Shown here piece by piece: positions 1 through 6,700 of a DNA stretch of 7,699 nucleotides (position 1 is its first letter; each line of letters opens with the position of its first letter). The translations under genes and the position numbers were made by a program. Location of the stretch: NCBI GenBank assembly GCA_021738105.1, contig JAIPCS010000160.1, positions 1 to 7,699 on the forward strand, given 5' to 3'. Under the pieces are notes generated by a model. It searched no databases. It saw only the letters and a program-made list of their open reading frames with translations, and had not been told where the DNA came from. The DNA comes from Sulfuritalea sp. Lineage in GTDB: Bacteria; Pseudomonadota; Gammaproteobacteria; Burkholderiales; Rhodocyclaceae.

Positions 1-1
1 C

Positions 2-20
2 GATACGGCGAAGCCGTGTC
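2..20 (-). terminator. Hairpin after the ene-reductase gene, possible terminator
   Basis: Positions 2-9 (GATACGGC) pair with 13-20 (GCCGTGTC) around a three-base loop. This is an 8-bp stem with one G-T wobble. It sits 37 bases past the stop codon of the minus-strand ene-reductase, the usual place for an intrinsic terminator. On the minus strand the T-tract that would define such a terminator would fall beyond the window edge, so this cannot be confirmed. On the plus strand the nearest T-run (CTTTTATT, about 12 bases further on) is too far from the stem to be convincing. Confidence 0.4.
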
Positions 21-57
21 ACCAGCGCCGACTTTTATTGTGTTTCTTTGGCAGGTG

Positions 58-1146
58 CTACAGCGTTGCGTAGTCGGTGTAACCTTTTTCGCCACCAGCA
101 TAGAACGTCGACGTGTCCCACTTGCTGAGTACTGCGTCGTGGCGGAGTCGCTCGACCAGATCGGGGTTGGAGATGAAAGGCTTGCCGATGGCAATCAGGT
201 CGGCGTGGCCGCGCTCGAGAATCGTCTCACACGCCGCCACTTTTTTGAAGCCACCGCAGGCGATGATGCCGCCATGAAAGTTGTCGCGCAGCGCCGGCAT
301 CATCGAGTGGCTGGCGTCATGAATCCAGTCCACGGTCTGGCAGTAGATGTGCAGAAAACCGATGTCGCGCTGATTTAATTCACGCGCCAGCCAGGGATAG
401 GTTTTCATTGGTTCAGGGTCGGCGACCATACCGTTCCCCTGGCCATAAGGGGACTGCCTGACGCTGATGCGCTGCGGCCCGACCTCCGCGGCAACGGCAT
501 CCACGACTTCCAGCAGCAGGCGGTAGCGATTGGCGAGTGAGCCGCCGTAGGCGTCGTTGCGGTTGTTCACCACCGGGCAGCGGAACTGGTCGAGCAGGTA
601 ACCGTTAGCGCCATGAATTTCGACGCCATCAAATCCGGCCTGCATGGCCAGTTTGGCGGAATGGGCAAATTCCGCAACAACGCCCCGGATCTCCTGAATG
701 CTCAGGGCTTCGGGCTGGCTGCAATCGGTCGGCACTGGCCTGCCGTTGGCGTCGGGAACCATGGTTTGGGTAGCCGCGGGCTTGATGGAGGCGCCGGCCG
801 GGGCGCTGCCATCGGCGTGCAGTGCGGCATGCGCGACACGGCCGCAATGCCAGATTTGGGCGAACATCGTGCCGCCAGCCGCATGCACGGCGCTGGTGAC
901 CTGCTTCCAGCCGGCCGCCTGTGCATCATTCCACAGGGCGGGCGTATTGAGATAGCCTCGGGCGCGATCCGACACTGGCACGCCTTCCGAAATAATCAGG
1001 CCGGCACTTGCGCGCTGGCGGTAATGCTCGACGATCAGATCGTTGGGAACCGCATCACGGTGATCGGCACGGCAGCGTGTCATCGGTGCCATCACGATTC
1101 GATTGGGCAGGGTGAGATCGGTATTGGAGTAGGCACTGAAGAGCAT
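58..1146 (-). CDS. Old yellow enzyme-family FMN-dependent alkene reductase (NemA-like)
   Basis: The 362-residue product is full length for the classical old yellow enzyme family, a single TIM barrel that binds FMN. These cytoplasmic enzymes use NADPH to reduce activated C=C bonds (enones, maleimides) and often nitro compounds or nitrate esters. Family signatures are clear: APMTRCRAD at 20-28 with Thr23 near the flavin, typical of the classical rather than the Cys-bearing thermophilic-like class; Gln97 and Trp99 in AQIWHCGR; the substrate-binding HxxN pair His178/Asn181 with proton-donor Tyr183; NNRNDAYGGS at 194-203; Arg230; GKPFISNPDL at 321-330; and the C-terminal GGEKGYTDY. Two departures are seen: the usual SPxGxFND-type segment reads SPYGQGNGM, and Lys322 replaces the common phosphate-contacting Arg. 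The ATG at 1146 has an AAGG ribosome site 8 bases upstream. The gene is divergent from the membrane sensor gene. The physiological substrate cannot be inferred; a nemA symbol would overstate the evidence. Confidence 0.93.
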   Translation of the reverse strand: MLFSAYSNTDLTLPNRIVMAPMTRCRADHRDAVPNDLIVEHYRQRASAGLIISEGVPVSDRARGYLNTPALWNDAQAAGWKQVTSAVHAAGGTMFAQIWHCGRVAHAALHADGSAPAGASIKPAATQTMVPDANGRPVPTDCSQPEALSIQEIRGVVAEFAHSAKLAMQAGFDGVEIHGANGYLLDQFRCPVVNNRNDAYGGSLANRYRLLLEVVDAVAAEVGPQRISVRQSPYGQGNGMVADPEPMKTYPWLARELNQRDIGFLHIYCQTVDWIHDASHSMMPALRDNFHGGIIACGGFKKVAACETILERGHADLIAIGKPFISNPDLVERLRHDAVLSKWDTSTFYAGGEKGYTDYATL

Positions 1147-1239
1147 CGGGTCGACCTTGTAATTTGGAATGCAGCGATTCTAACCAGATGGCGCCCCATG
1201 CCCGTTCGGGTTTCCATGTGCGGATGCCGGGACGCGTAA

Positions 1240-1252
1240 TCTATCGGATAGA
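1240..1252. promoter_or_regulatory. Short dyad symmetry, possible operator
   Basis: TCTATCGGATAGA is a perfect 6-bp inverted repeat around a central G. It lies in the divergent promoter region, about 94 bases from the ene-reductase start and 83 from the sensor start, and overlaps the candidate -10 box TAGAAT. The size and symmetry suit a dimeric regulator, but no regulator gene is in the window and chance occurrence is possible. Confidence 0.25.
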
Positions 1253-1253
1253 A

Positions 1254-1339
1254 TTTGCTGACTATCCCGAAAAAACGCGACGCGTTTTCGTGTTTTGCTG
1301 ACGACATCGCATCAGGCGCCGTGAGCAATAGCGTTTGCT
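1254..1339 (+). repeat. Three TTTGCT motifs spaced exactly 40 bp apart
   Basis: TTTGCTGAC occurs at 1254-1262 and again at 1294-1302. A third, shorter copy, TTTGCTAA, starts at 1334. The three starts are exactly 40 bp apart, close to four helical turns, so they would lie on roughly the same face of the DNA. The third copy overlaps the TTG that may start the sensor gene. The dyad at 1272-1288 sits between the first two copies. Function is unknown; the motif is short, so coincidence is a real alternative. Confidence 0.3.
1272..1288. promoter_or_regulatory. 17-bp dyad symmetry, possible operator or hairpin
   Basis: AAAACGCGACGCGTTTT is a perfect 8-bp inverted repeat centred on A1280, in the divergent promoter region about 46 bases before the first possible start of the sensor gene. 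It could be a binding site for a dimeric regulator. As RNA it could form a 7-bp stem with a GAC loop and A- and T-rich flanks, somewhat like a bidirectional terminator. Its place between two outward-facing genes favours the operator reading, but nothing proves it. Confidence 0.35.
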
Positions 1340-3170
1340 AAAACTTGCCATGCTTCGTTTTCTGATTCTCCTGTGCTGCTGGTCATGCTGTGTTGGTACG
1401 AGCGTCGCGGCAGTTCGTCTGGCGCCAGGCATGGCGTCGATGGCGCTCAGCTCTCAAGTCGGAGTTCTGGAGGACAGCAGCGGCCGTTGGTCGCTGGACG
1501 AAGTCAAGAGCCGCAGCGCCGAATTCAGGAATTTGAGTTTGCAGGGCGATGCGGCTATCAATTTTGGTTACTCGGCCTCTGCATGGTGGCTACGGTTTAC
1601 GGTGGAGGCCGAGCCGACACCGCAGGACATGCTGCTGGAAATCGCCTTCCCCACCCTGGATCGCGTCGACTATTTCGGCCCGAGCGGAGAACATCTGAGC
1701 GCCGGTGACCGACTTCCATTTGCTTCACGGCCGGTGCCCCATCGCCACTTTGTATTTCCGTTGCGTCTGGAAGGCGCGAAGTCCGGCACCGTCTGGTTGC
1801 GCATCGAGTCCGAGGGCACCTTGACGATTCCCTTGCGACTATGGCAAGCAGAGGCCTTCTGGCGAAACGCGCAGGCCGGCTATGTCGTGCATTCCGTGTT
1901 TCTCGGCATGCTTCTGGCACTGGCGCTCTACAACCTGCTGCAATGGATCTCGCTGCGCGATCACACCTATCTGACCTATGTTGCATTTGTCCTCGGCATG
2001 ACGGTGGGCCAGCTTTCCCTGAGCGGACAGGGCAACGAGTTTTTATGGCCGAATTGGCCGGCCTGGGGCAATCTGACTTTTGTGATCGGGTTTGCCGCTG
2101 CGGGACTGTTTGGTGCATTGATGACCCGAGATTTTCTCGATACACGACGCCGTATGCCGCGCGTGGATGGTGCCGTGATTGGTCTGGCGGTGCTGTTCGC
2201 CTTATGCATTGTGATTTCCCTGGCGGCACCCTATCGCCTGGTCGCCATACTGACCACATTCACAGGCATCAGCTTTTCGCTATTGGCGGTGCTGGCAGGC
2301 ATCCGGAGCTGGAGGACCGATGCGCCAGGTGCGGTCAGTTTTGTCCTGGCATGGGCACTGCTGCTTTTGGGCGTTGTGATTTTTGGTTTGGGCAACATGA
2401 ATGTTTTGCCAAGCACAAGTTTTGGTGCGTATGCCATTCAGATGGGTACCGTCCTCGAAATTCTGCTCTTGTCGTTTGCCCTGGCAGATCGCACCAAGGG
2501 TCTGCAACGCGAAGCTGACGCGGCTCAAAGCGAAGCGCTGGTAAGTGAGCAGAAGCTGGTTGGGGAATTGAAGATATCGACATCGCGTCTTGAGCGGCGG
2601 GTTGTCGAACGCACCGAAGAACTGGAGAAGGCCAACGCACAATTGCGGGTGCATAAGCGCGAACTGCAGGCTCTGGCACATACCGATTCGCTGACCGGGT
2701 TGGCCAACCGCCTGTTGTTCGACGCTCGATTGCAGCAATCAATGCAACAAGTGCGGCGTGGCCATGGACAGATTGCCGTGTTGCTGATTCAAATAGACGA
2801 CTTCAGCACGATGAGCGATCGTTATGGGTCGGCGATTGGTGAAGAAATGTTGGTGAACATGTCGGAGAGGTTTCGTGCCGCCGTGCGAGAGGTCGATACC
2901 GTGGCTCGGCTGGAGGATGCGGAGTTTGGCATTGTCCTCACCACGCTTGGCAGCAGTTCGGATGCAGAGCGCGTCGCCGAGAAGCTTGTCGATAATCTGG
3001 CGGTACCGATACGAGTGCTCGGGATGTTGCTGGAAGTCAGCGTCAGTATCGGTCTGGCAAAGTTTACCGGGGGCGAACTGTCACTTCCCGAGCTGCTGCG
3101 TCGCGCGGATCAGGCCAAGCACGCAGCGAAGGAGTCCGGTGGAGGATGTTATCGGGTGTTCGCCGGCTAG
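1335..3170 (+). CDS. 7TMR-DISM membrane sensor with degenerate GGDEF domain, likely c-di-GMP receptor
   Basis: The domain order is a signal peptide (about 1-26), a periplasmic 7TMR-DISMED2 sensing domain (about 30-178; WWLRFTV at 84-90 and the [13 protein letters not shown] segment at 131-143 are typical), seven hydrophobic helices (about 183-203, 211-230, 245-263, 278-297, 302-322, 333-352, 364-384), a coiled coil (about 388-445) and a cytoplasmic GGDEF domain (446-610). The DSLTGLANR entry motif at 451-459 is intact, but the signature is EDAEF at 527-531 instead of GGDEF. Gln486 replaces the metal-binding Asp, Ser494 the guanine-binding Asn, and Glu503 the guanine-binding Asp. The inhibitory-site motif RxxD (Arg518-Asp521) is kept at its normal spacing. 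Cyclase activity is therefore unlikely and c-di-GMP binding plausible; this is inference. An in-frame TAG at 1329-1331 limits the start to TTG 1335 or ATG 1350. The TTG has a weak GTGAG 9 bases upstream, while the ATG gives a signal peptide without five extra residues. Automated annotation would probably call it an active diguanylate cyclase. Confidence 0.92.
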   Translation: MLKLAMLRFLILLCCWSCCVGTSVAAVRLAPGMASMALSSQVGVLEDSSGRWSLDEVKSRSAEFRNLSLQGDAAINFGYSASAWWLRFTVEAEPTPQDMLLEIAFPTLDRVDYFGPSGEHLSAGDRLPFASRPVPHRHFVFPLRLEGAKSGTVWLRIESEGTLTIPLRLWQAEAFWRNAQAGYVVHSVFLGMLLALALYNLLQWISLRDHTYLTYVAFVLGMTVGQLSLSGQGNEFLWPNWPAWGNLTFVIGFAAAGLFGALMTRDFLDTRRRMPRVDGAVIGLAVLFALCIVISLAAPYRLVAILTTFTGISFSLLAVLAGIRSWRTDAPGAVSFVLAWALLLLGVVIFGLGNMNVLPSTSFGAYAIQMGTVLEILLLSFALADRTKGLQREADAAQSEALVSEQKLVGELKISTSRLERRVVERTEELEKANAQLRVHKRELQALAHTDSLTGLANRLLFDARLQQSMQQVRRGHGQIAVLLIQIDDFSTMSDRYGSAIGEEMLVNMSERFRAAVREVDTVARLEDAEFGIVLTTLGSSSDAERVAEKLVDNLAVPIRVLGMLLEVSVSIGLAKFTGGELSLPELLRRADQAKHAAKESGGGCYRVFAG

Positions 3171-3652
3171 GAGAGTTGCGCGTAGGCTTCGATCACTTCG
3201 GGCGGCGCTTGCACCAGTTCGATCAGCACACCCTCTCCGGCAATCGGAAACTGCTCGTTGGACTTGGGGTGAAGAAAGGTAATGTCATGACCGGAGGCGC
3301 CCTTGCGGATGCCTCCGGGGGCGAAGCGCACACCTTGCGCCGTGAGCCACGCCACGGCGACCGGCAGGTCATCTATCCAGAGTCCCACATGATTTAACGG
3401 TGGTTCGTGAACTGCAGGTTTTTTGGCCGAATCAAGCGGTTGCATCAGGTCGACTTCAACCTTGAAAGGACCGCTGCCCATGGACATGATGTCCTCGTCA
3501 ACGTTTTCGCGGACGCTGACGTAATTGCCCGTCACGGTCAGCCCGAGCATGTCGCCCCAGAGTTTTTTCAGGCGCTCCTTGGAAGCGCCACCGATGGCGA
3601 TCTGCTGAATGCCAAGGACCTTGAAAGGGCGCGTTGATGCGTGTGAGTTCAT
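3167..3652 (-). CDS. VOC-superfamily protein, methylmalonyl-CoA epimerase/glyoxalase-like
   Basis: The 161-residue product shows the two beta-alpha-beta-beta-beta halves of the vicinal oxygen chelate fold: the first from about residue 10 ([11 protein letters not shown]) and the second from [11 protein letters not shown] at 86-96. Compared with methylmalonyl-CoA epimerase, likely metal ligands are Gln17, Asp68, His88 and Glu145. ITFLHPK (124-130) and GVLIELVQ (141-148) match the epimerase C-terminal half, with a short insertion between them. Gln at the first ligand place departs from the usual His but is tolerated in glyoxalase I. It is probably a cytoplasmic metal-dependent isomerase, lyase or epimerase; the substrate cannot be read from sequence. 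The frame runs back to an ATG at 3688, but the ATG at 3652 has an AAGGA ribosome site 7 bases upstream and begins where similarity starts, so I chose it. It follows the kinase gene on the same strand with a 78-base gap, and its stop overlaps that of the sensor gene. Confidence 0.85.
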   Translation of the reverse strand: MNSHASTRPFKVLGIQQIAIGGASKERLKKLWGDMLGLTVTGNYVSVRENVDEDIMSMGSGPFKVEVDLMQPLDSAKKPAVHEPPLNHVGLWIDDLPVAVAWLTAQGVRFAPGGIRKGASGHDITFLHPKSNEQFPIAGEGVLIELVQAPPEVIEAYAQLS

Positions 3653-3659
3653 GAGTGGT

Positions 3660-3664
3660 TCCTT
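3660..3664 (-). promoter_or_regulatory. Ribosome binding site that decides the VOC start
   Basis: On the minus strand the bases read AAGGA, a strong Shine-Dalgarno match 7 bases before the ATG at 3652. The alternative ATG at 3688 has only GC-rich sequence and no comparable purine tract before it. This supports a 161-residue protein rather than a 173-residue one. Confidence 0.7.
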
Positions 3665-3682
3665 CTGCCCGGCCGTCGATGG

Positions 3683-3702
3683 GGCCATGAATTCTTCAGG
3701 CC
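3683..3702. other. Imperfect hairpin between the kinase and VOC genes
   Basis: GGCC plus TGAA (with one bulged A between them) can pair with TTCA plus GGCC around a three-base TTC loop, giving an 8-bp interrupted stem. It lies 29 bases after the kinase stop codon. No T-run follows on either strand, so it is not a standard intrinsic terminator. It might act as an mRNA processing or stability element, or mean nothing. Confidence 0.25.
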
Positions 3703-3730
3703 AGGCTATGGTAGTGCAGTAGTTGCCCGG

Positions 3731-6700
3731 CTATTTTTTGCCGATGCATTCGCGGATGCATGTCAGCAACTCATCTTCGTCGTAGGGTTTGCCCAAGTAG
3801 TGGTCGACCCCGATTTCCGCAGCGTGTTGACGGTGCTTGTCCGCCGTGCGCGAAGTGATCATGATGATCGGAATGTGTTTCAGACGCTCGTCGCCACGGA
3901 TATTCCGGGCCAGATCGAAGCCATCCATGCGCGGCATTTCGATGTCGAGCAGCATGACGTCCGGAATCTCGTCGCTGAGCTGTTCCAGCGCATCCACACC
4001 ATCTTTGGCTGTGAGCACGTGATATCCGTGCCGTGCCAGCAGGCGGCCACCGATTTTTCTTACCGTGAGCGAGTCATCGACCACCATGACCGAGGCGGCA
4101 GCGGCCTTGACTTCGATGGGTGCGGCCGCTTCCGAAGCCGGTGTGCTGGCGCGATCCGTTGCGCGGGATGCCAGTGCGACAGGGTTGATAATCAGCGCCA
4201 CCTCACCGTTGCCGAGAACGGTGGCGCCGGAAAGTCCGCGTACGCGGGCCAATTGCGGTCCCACGGCTTTGACCACGATTTCCTGATTGCGGCTCAGACT
4301 ATCGACTTCCAGCGCTACCCGCTCTGTCCCGCCCTTGATCAGCAGTATCCAGTGTCGTCGGGCAGGTGGCGGCAACGTATCGTTGTCGCCCAGCAGGGTT
4401 CCAAGATACCGGTAAGGATAGGCATGCCCCAACCATTCGGTGCTGCCGGCGCTGCGCAAGCTTGCGGCGGCTTCCGGTTTTTGCTCGGTGGCCTGCTCGA
4501 TCATCGAGGAAGGTATGGCGTAGCTTCGATTCCCGTAAGTCACCAGCACCGCCTGGGTGACCGACAGCGTAAGTGGCAAGTAGATTCGGAACGTGGTTCC
4601 GCTGCCGGTGATCGACTTGATTTCAACCCGGCCGCCCAGGCTGGCAGCCTCGCTTTCCACCACATCCATACCGACGCCGCGTCCGGCAAGAGCCGTAACG
4701 ACTTCAGCGGTAGAGAATCCGGGTTGCAAAATCAGTCGTGACAGCGTCGCTTCATCGGTGTTCTCGTTGGCATTGATCAGCCCACGTTCCAGGCCGCGCT
4801 GGCGGATGCGGTCGAAGTCGAGCCCGGCACCATCATCGTTGATGATGATCACGATTTCATTGCCTTCCTGTGCCAGCGATACCGTGATCTGGCCGATCGC
4901 CTCTTTGCCGGCGGCTACTCGTGCCGTTGTGCTTTCGAGTCCGTGGGCAACGCTGTTTCGCAACATATGTTCGAGCGGACCGGCCATCTTGTCGAGTACC
5001 GAGCGGTCGAGTTCGGTTTGGCCGTGACGGATGTCGAGGTTGCATCGTTTGCCGGAGTCCTTGGCTGCCTGACGCACAACGCGATGCAGTCGTTCGGCCA
5101 GGCTTTCAAACGGGACCATGCGCACGCCCATCAGACGCTGCGACAGTTCGCGGTTCAGCCGAGCCTGAGCGGCTACTGCAGCGTTGGCGAGGTCCAGGCT
5201 GCGCATCAGCGTCTGTTGCACTGTGGCAACGTCGTTGACGCTCTCCGCCATCATCCGTGAAACTTCCTGAAAACGGGTAAAACGGTCGAATTCGAGCGGG
5301 TCGAACTCCTGTGCCCTCTCACTTGCAAGTGCCTGCTGCGATTGCATTTGTGACTCGGCCTGAATCTCGACTTCACGCAATTGCTTGCGCAGGCGAATCA
5401 CGTTTTCCGTCAGGTCGAGCAGTGAGATTTTCAGGGTCAGCAGTTCGCCCTCGATCCGTCCGCGGGCAATGGCGACTTCGCCGGCCTCATTCACCAATTG
5501 GTCAACCAGGTCGGCGCGGACACGCAACTGGGCTTTCTGTGCGAGAGCAATGGACTTGGCTGCGGTGTTTGCGGCGGCGGACACTTGTTGTTCGCGCTCA
5601 TGCCCTGTTTCAGCAACAGCGTCCGAAACGACGGATGCCACAGGAACCTCAAGCGGCCTGGCGTCGGCCGGATCCTGGCGCGCGGGCGGATTGCGCAAGT
5701 TTTCGATCAGCATTGCCGCGCGATCGTAGGAAATCTCAAGCCCGTCAAAGGTCTTGGGCTGTACCAGATTCATCGACGTAGCTTGATCGATACGGTCTTC
5801 CATCGAGTGCAGCAACTCGCCGCAGCCCATCGCACCCGCCATCCGCGCACTGCCCTTGAGTGTATGCAGCGCTCGTTGAAGCGTGCGGGGGATATCTGTA
5901 TTGCCTGGGTCAGCACGCCATTCGCGCAGTGCCGAGCCCACCTCGCGCATCAAATCGACGCTTTCCTCGAGGAACAAAGGCAAAATCTGGAGATCGATCT
6001 CGTCTTCAATGCGGGCCGTGCGTCGATCCGTGACATTGATGTTGATTTCGGGCACATCGGAACTCTTCGCGGCCTCGATTTCCTCGTCGGATGCGGCTTC
6101 GGCTGTTTCTTCGTCCTTCTGCTCCGGACTGGCTTTTGCTGATTCCTGGACAACCGGTTCGTCGTCGAACGATTCGGGCGACGTCTCGATGATCTCGGCC
6201 GGTTTCATCGCATTGAGTTCAGCGGTGAGTTCGGCCTCATCCTGGGGCATGCGCCGCTCGGCAATGGCGCCGAGCATTCCTTCGAGGGCACCCGCGCAGC
6301 GGGCGAAGACAAAGCGCTGGTCATCGGTCGGACAGGCATCCAACAAGGAATAACGCACCAGCACGTCTTCCAGGGCACGGGCCAGGCCGGAAATCGGCGC
6401 GAAGCCGGCCGCTGCGGAAATGCTCGCTGTCGTATGCGCGGCGCGAATGACGTCGTTGCCAGGCACCTCCTCGAGACCGAGATTGGCTTGCAGGGTTGCA
6501 ATATGCTCGCGCGTTTCTTCCAGATACAGATTGTAAATTGAGGGCGGGACCTCGACCTCACCGACGCGAATCGATGGCGGTGCGGGAAAGGAAACGACCT
6601 CAGCGGACGGCGACACGCTCGCAACGGCGTCTTCCTGAATCTCCTCTTCGGCCTCGGGCACCGGCTCTTCGGGCGCGGGCTCTTCAGAGACCGGTGCGTC

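Larger units (their letters stand above)
1147..1334. promoter_or_regulatory. Divergent intergenic region between ene-reductase and sensor genes
   Basis: These 188 bases separate two genes transcribed outward, so both promoters should lie here. I see no sigma-70 promoter with two good boxes on either strand. TAGAAT at 1249-1254 resembles a -10 box for the plus strand, but nothing like TTGACA lies at the right distance upstream. The region holds two short dyad symmetries and a 40-bp-spaced motif, listed separately. No credible small gene is present; open frames here are shadows of neighbouring genes. Confidence 0.6.

Noticed and set aside
613..1239. Long plus-strand frame of 208 codons opposite the ene-reductase gene
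   Set aside because: It is the antisense shadow of a well-recognised gene; its His/Gly/Arg-rich composition is typical of such shadows.
1092..1328. Minus-strand 78-codon frame spanning the ene-reductase start and the intergenic region
   Set aside because: It overlaps the strongly supported ene-reductase start in another frame, resembles no family and has no convincing ribosome site.
2913..2927. Sequencing error or frameshift as the cause of the altered GGDEF motif
   Set aside because: The reading frame and domain similarity continue unbroken on both sides, and several separate active-site positions are changed, which a single error cannot explain.
1335..3170. Active diguanylate cyclase
   Set aside because: The signature is EDAEF and the metal- and guanine-binding residues are replaced, so cyclase activity is not supported despite the clear domain match.
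3666..3731. TGCCCGGC direct repeats at 3666-3673 and 3724-3731 flanking the kinase-VOC gap
   Set aside because: An 8-bp GC-rich match in a GC-rich genome is expected by chance, and no inserted element lies between the copies.
3722..3745. Possible terminator with GC arms around the A-rich end of the kinase gene
   Set aside because: The CGGC and GCCG arms are only 4 bp and the A/T run lies in the loop rather than after the stem.
3800..4741. 313-codon plus-strand frame opposite the kinase receiver and CheW-like regions
   Set aside because: It is an antisense shadow of conserved kinase domains with no recognisable motifs of its own.
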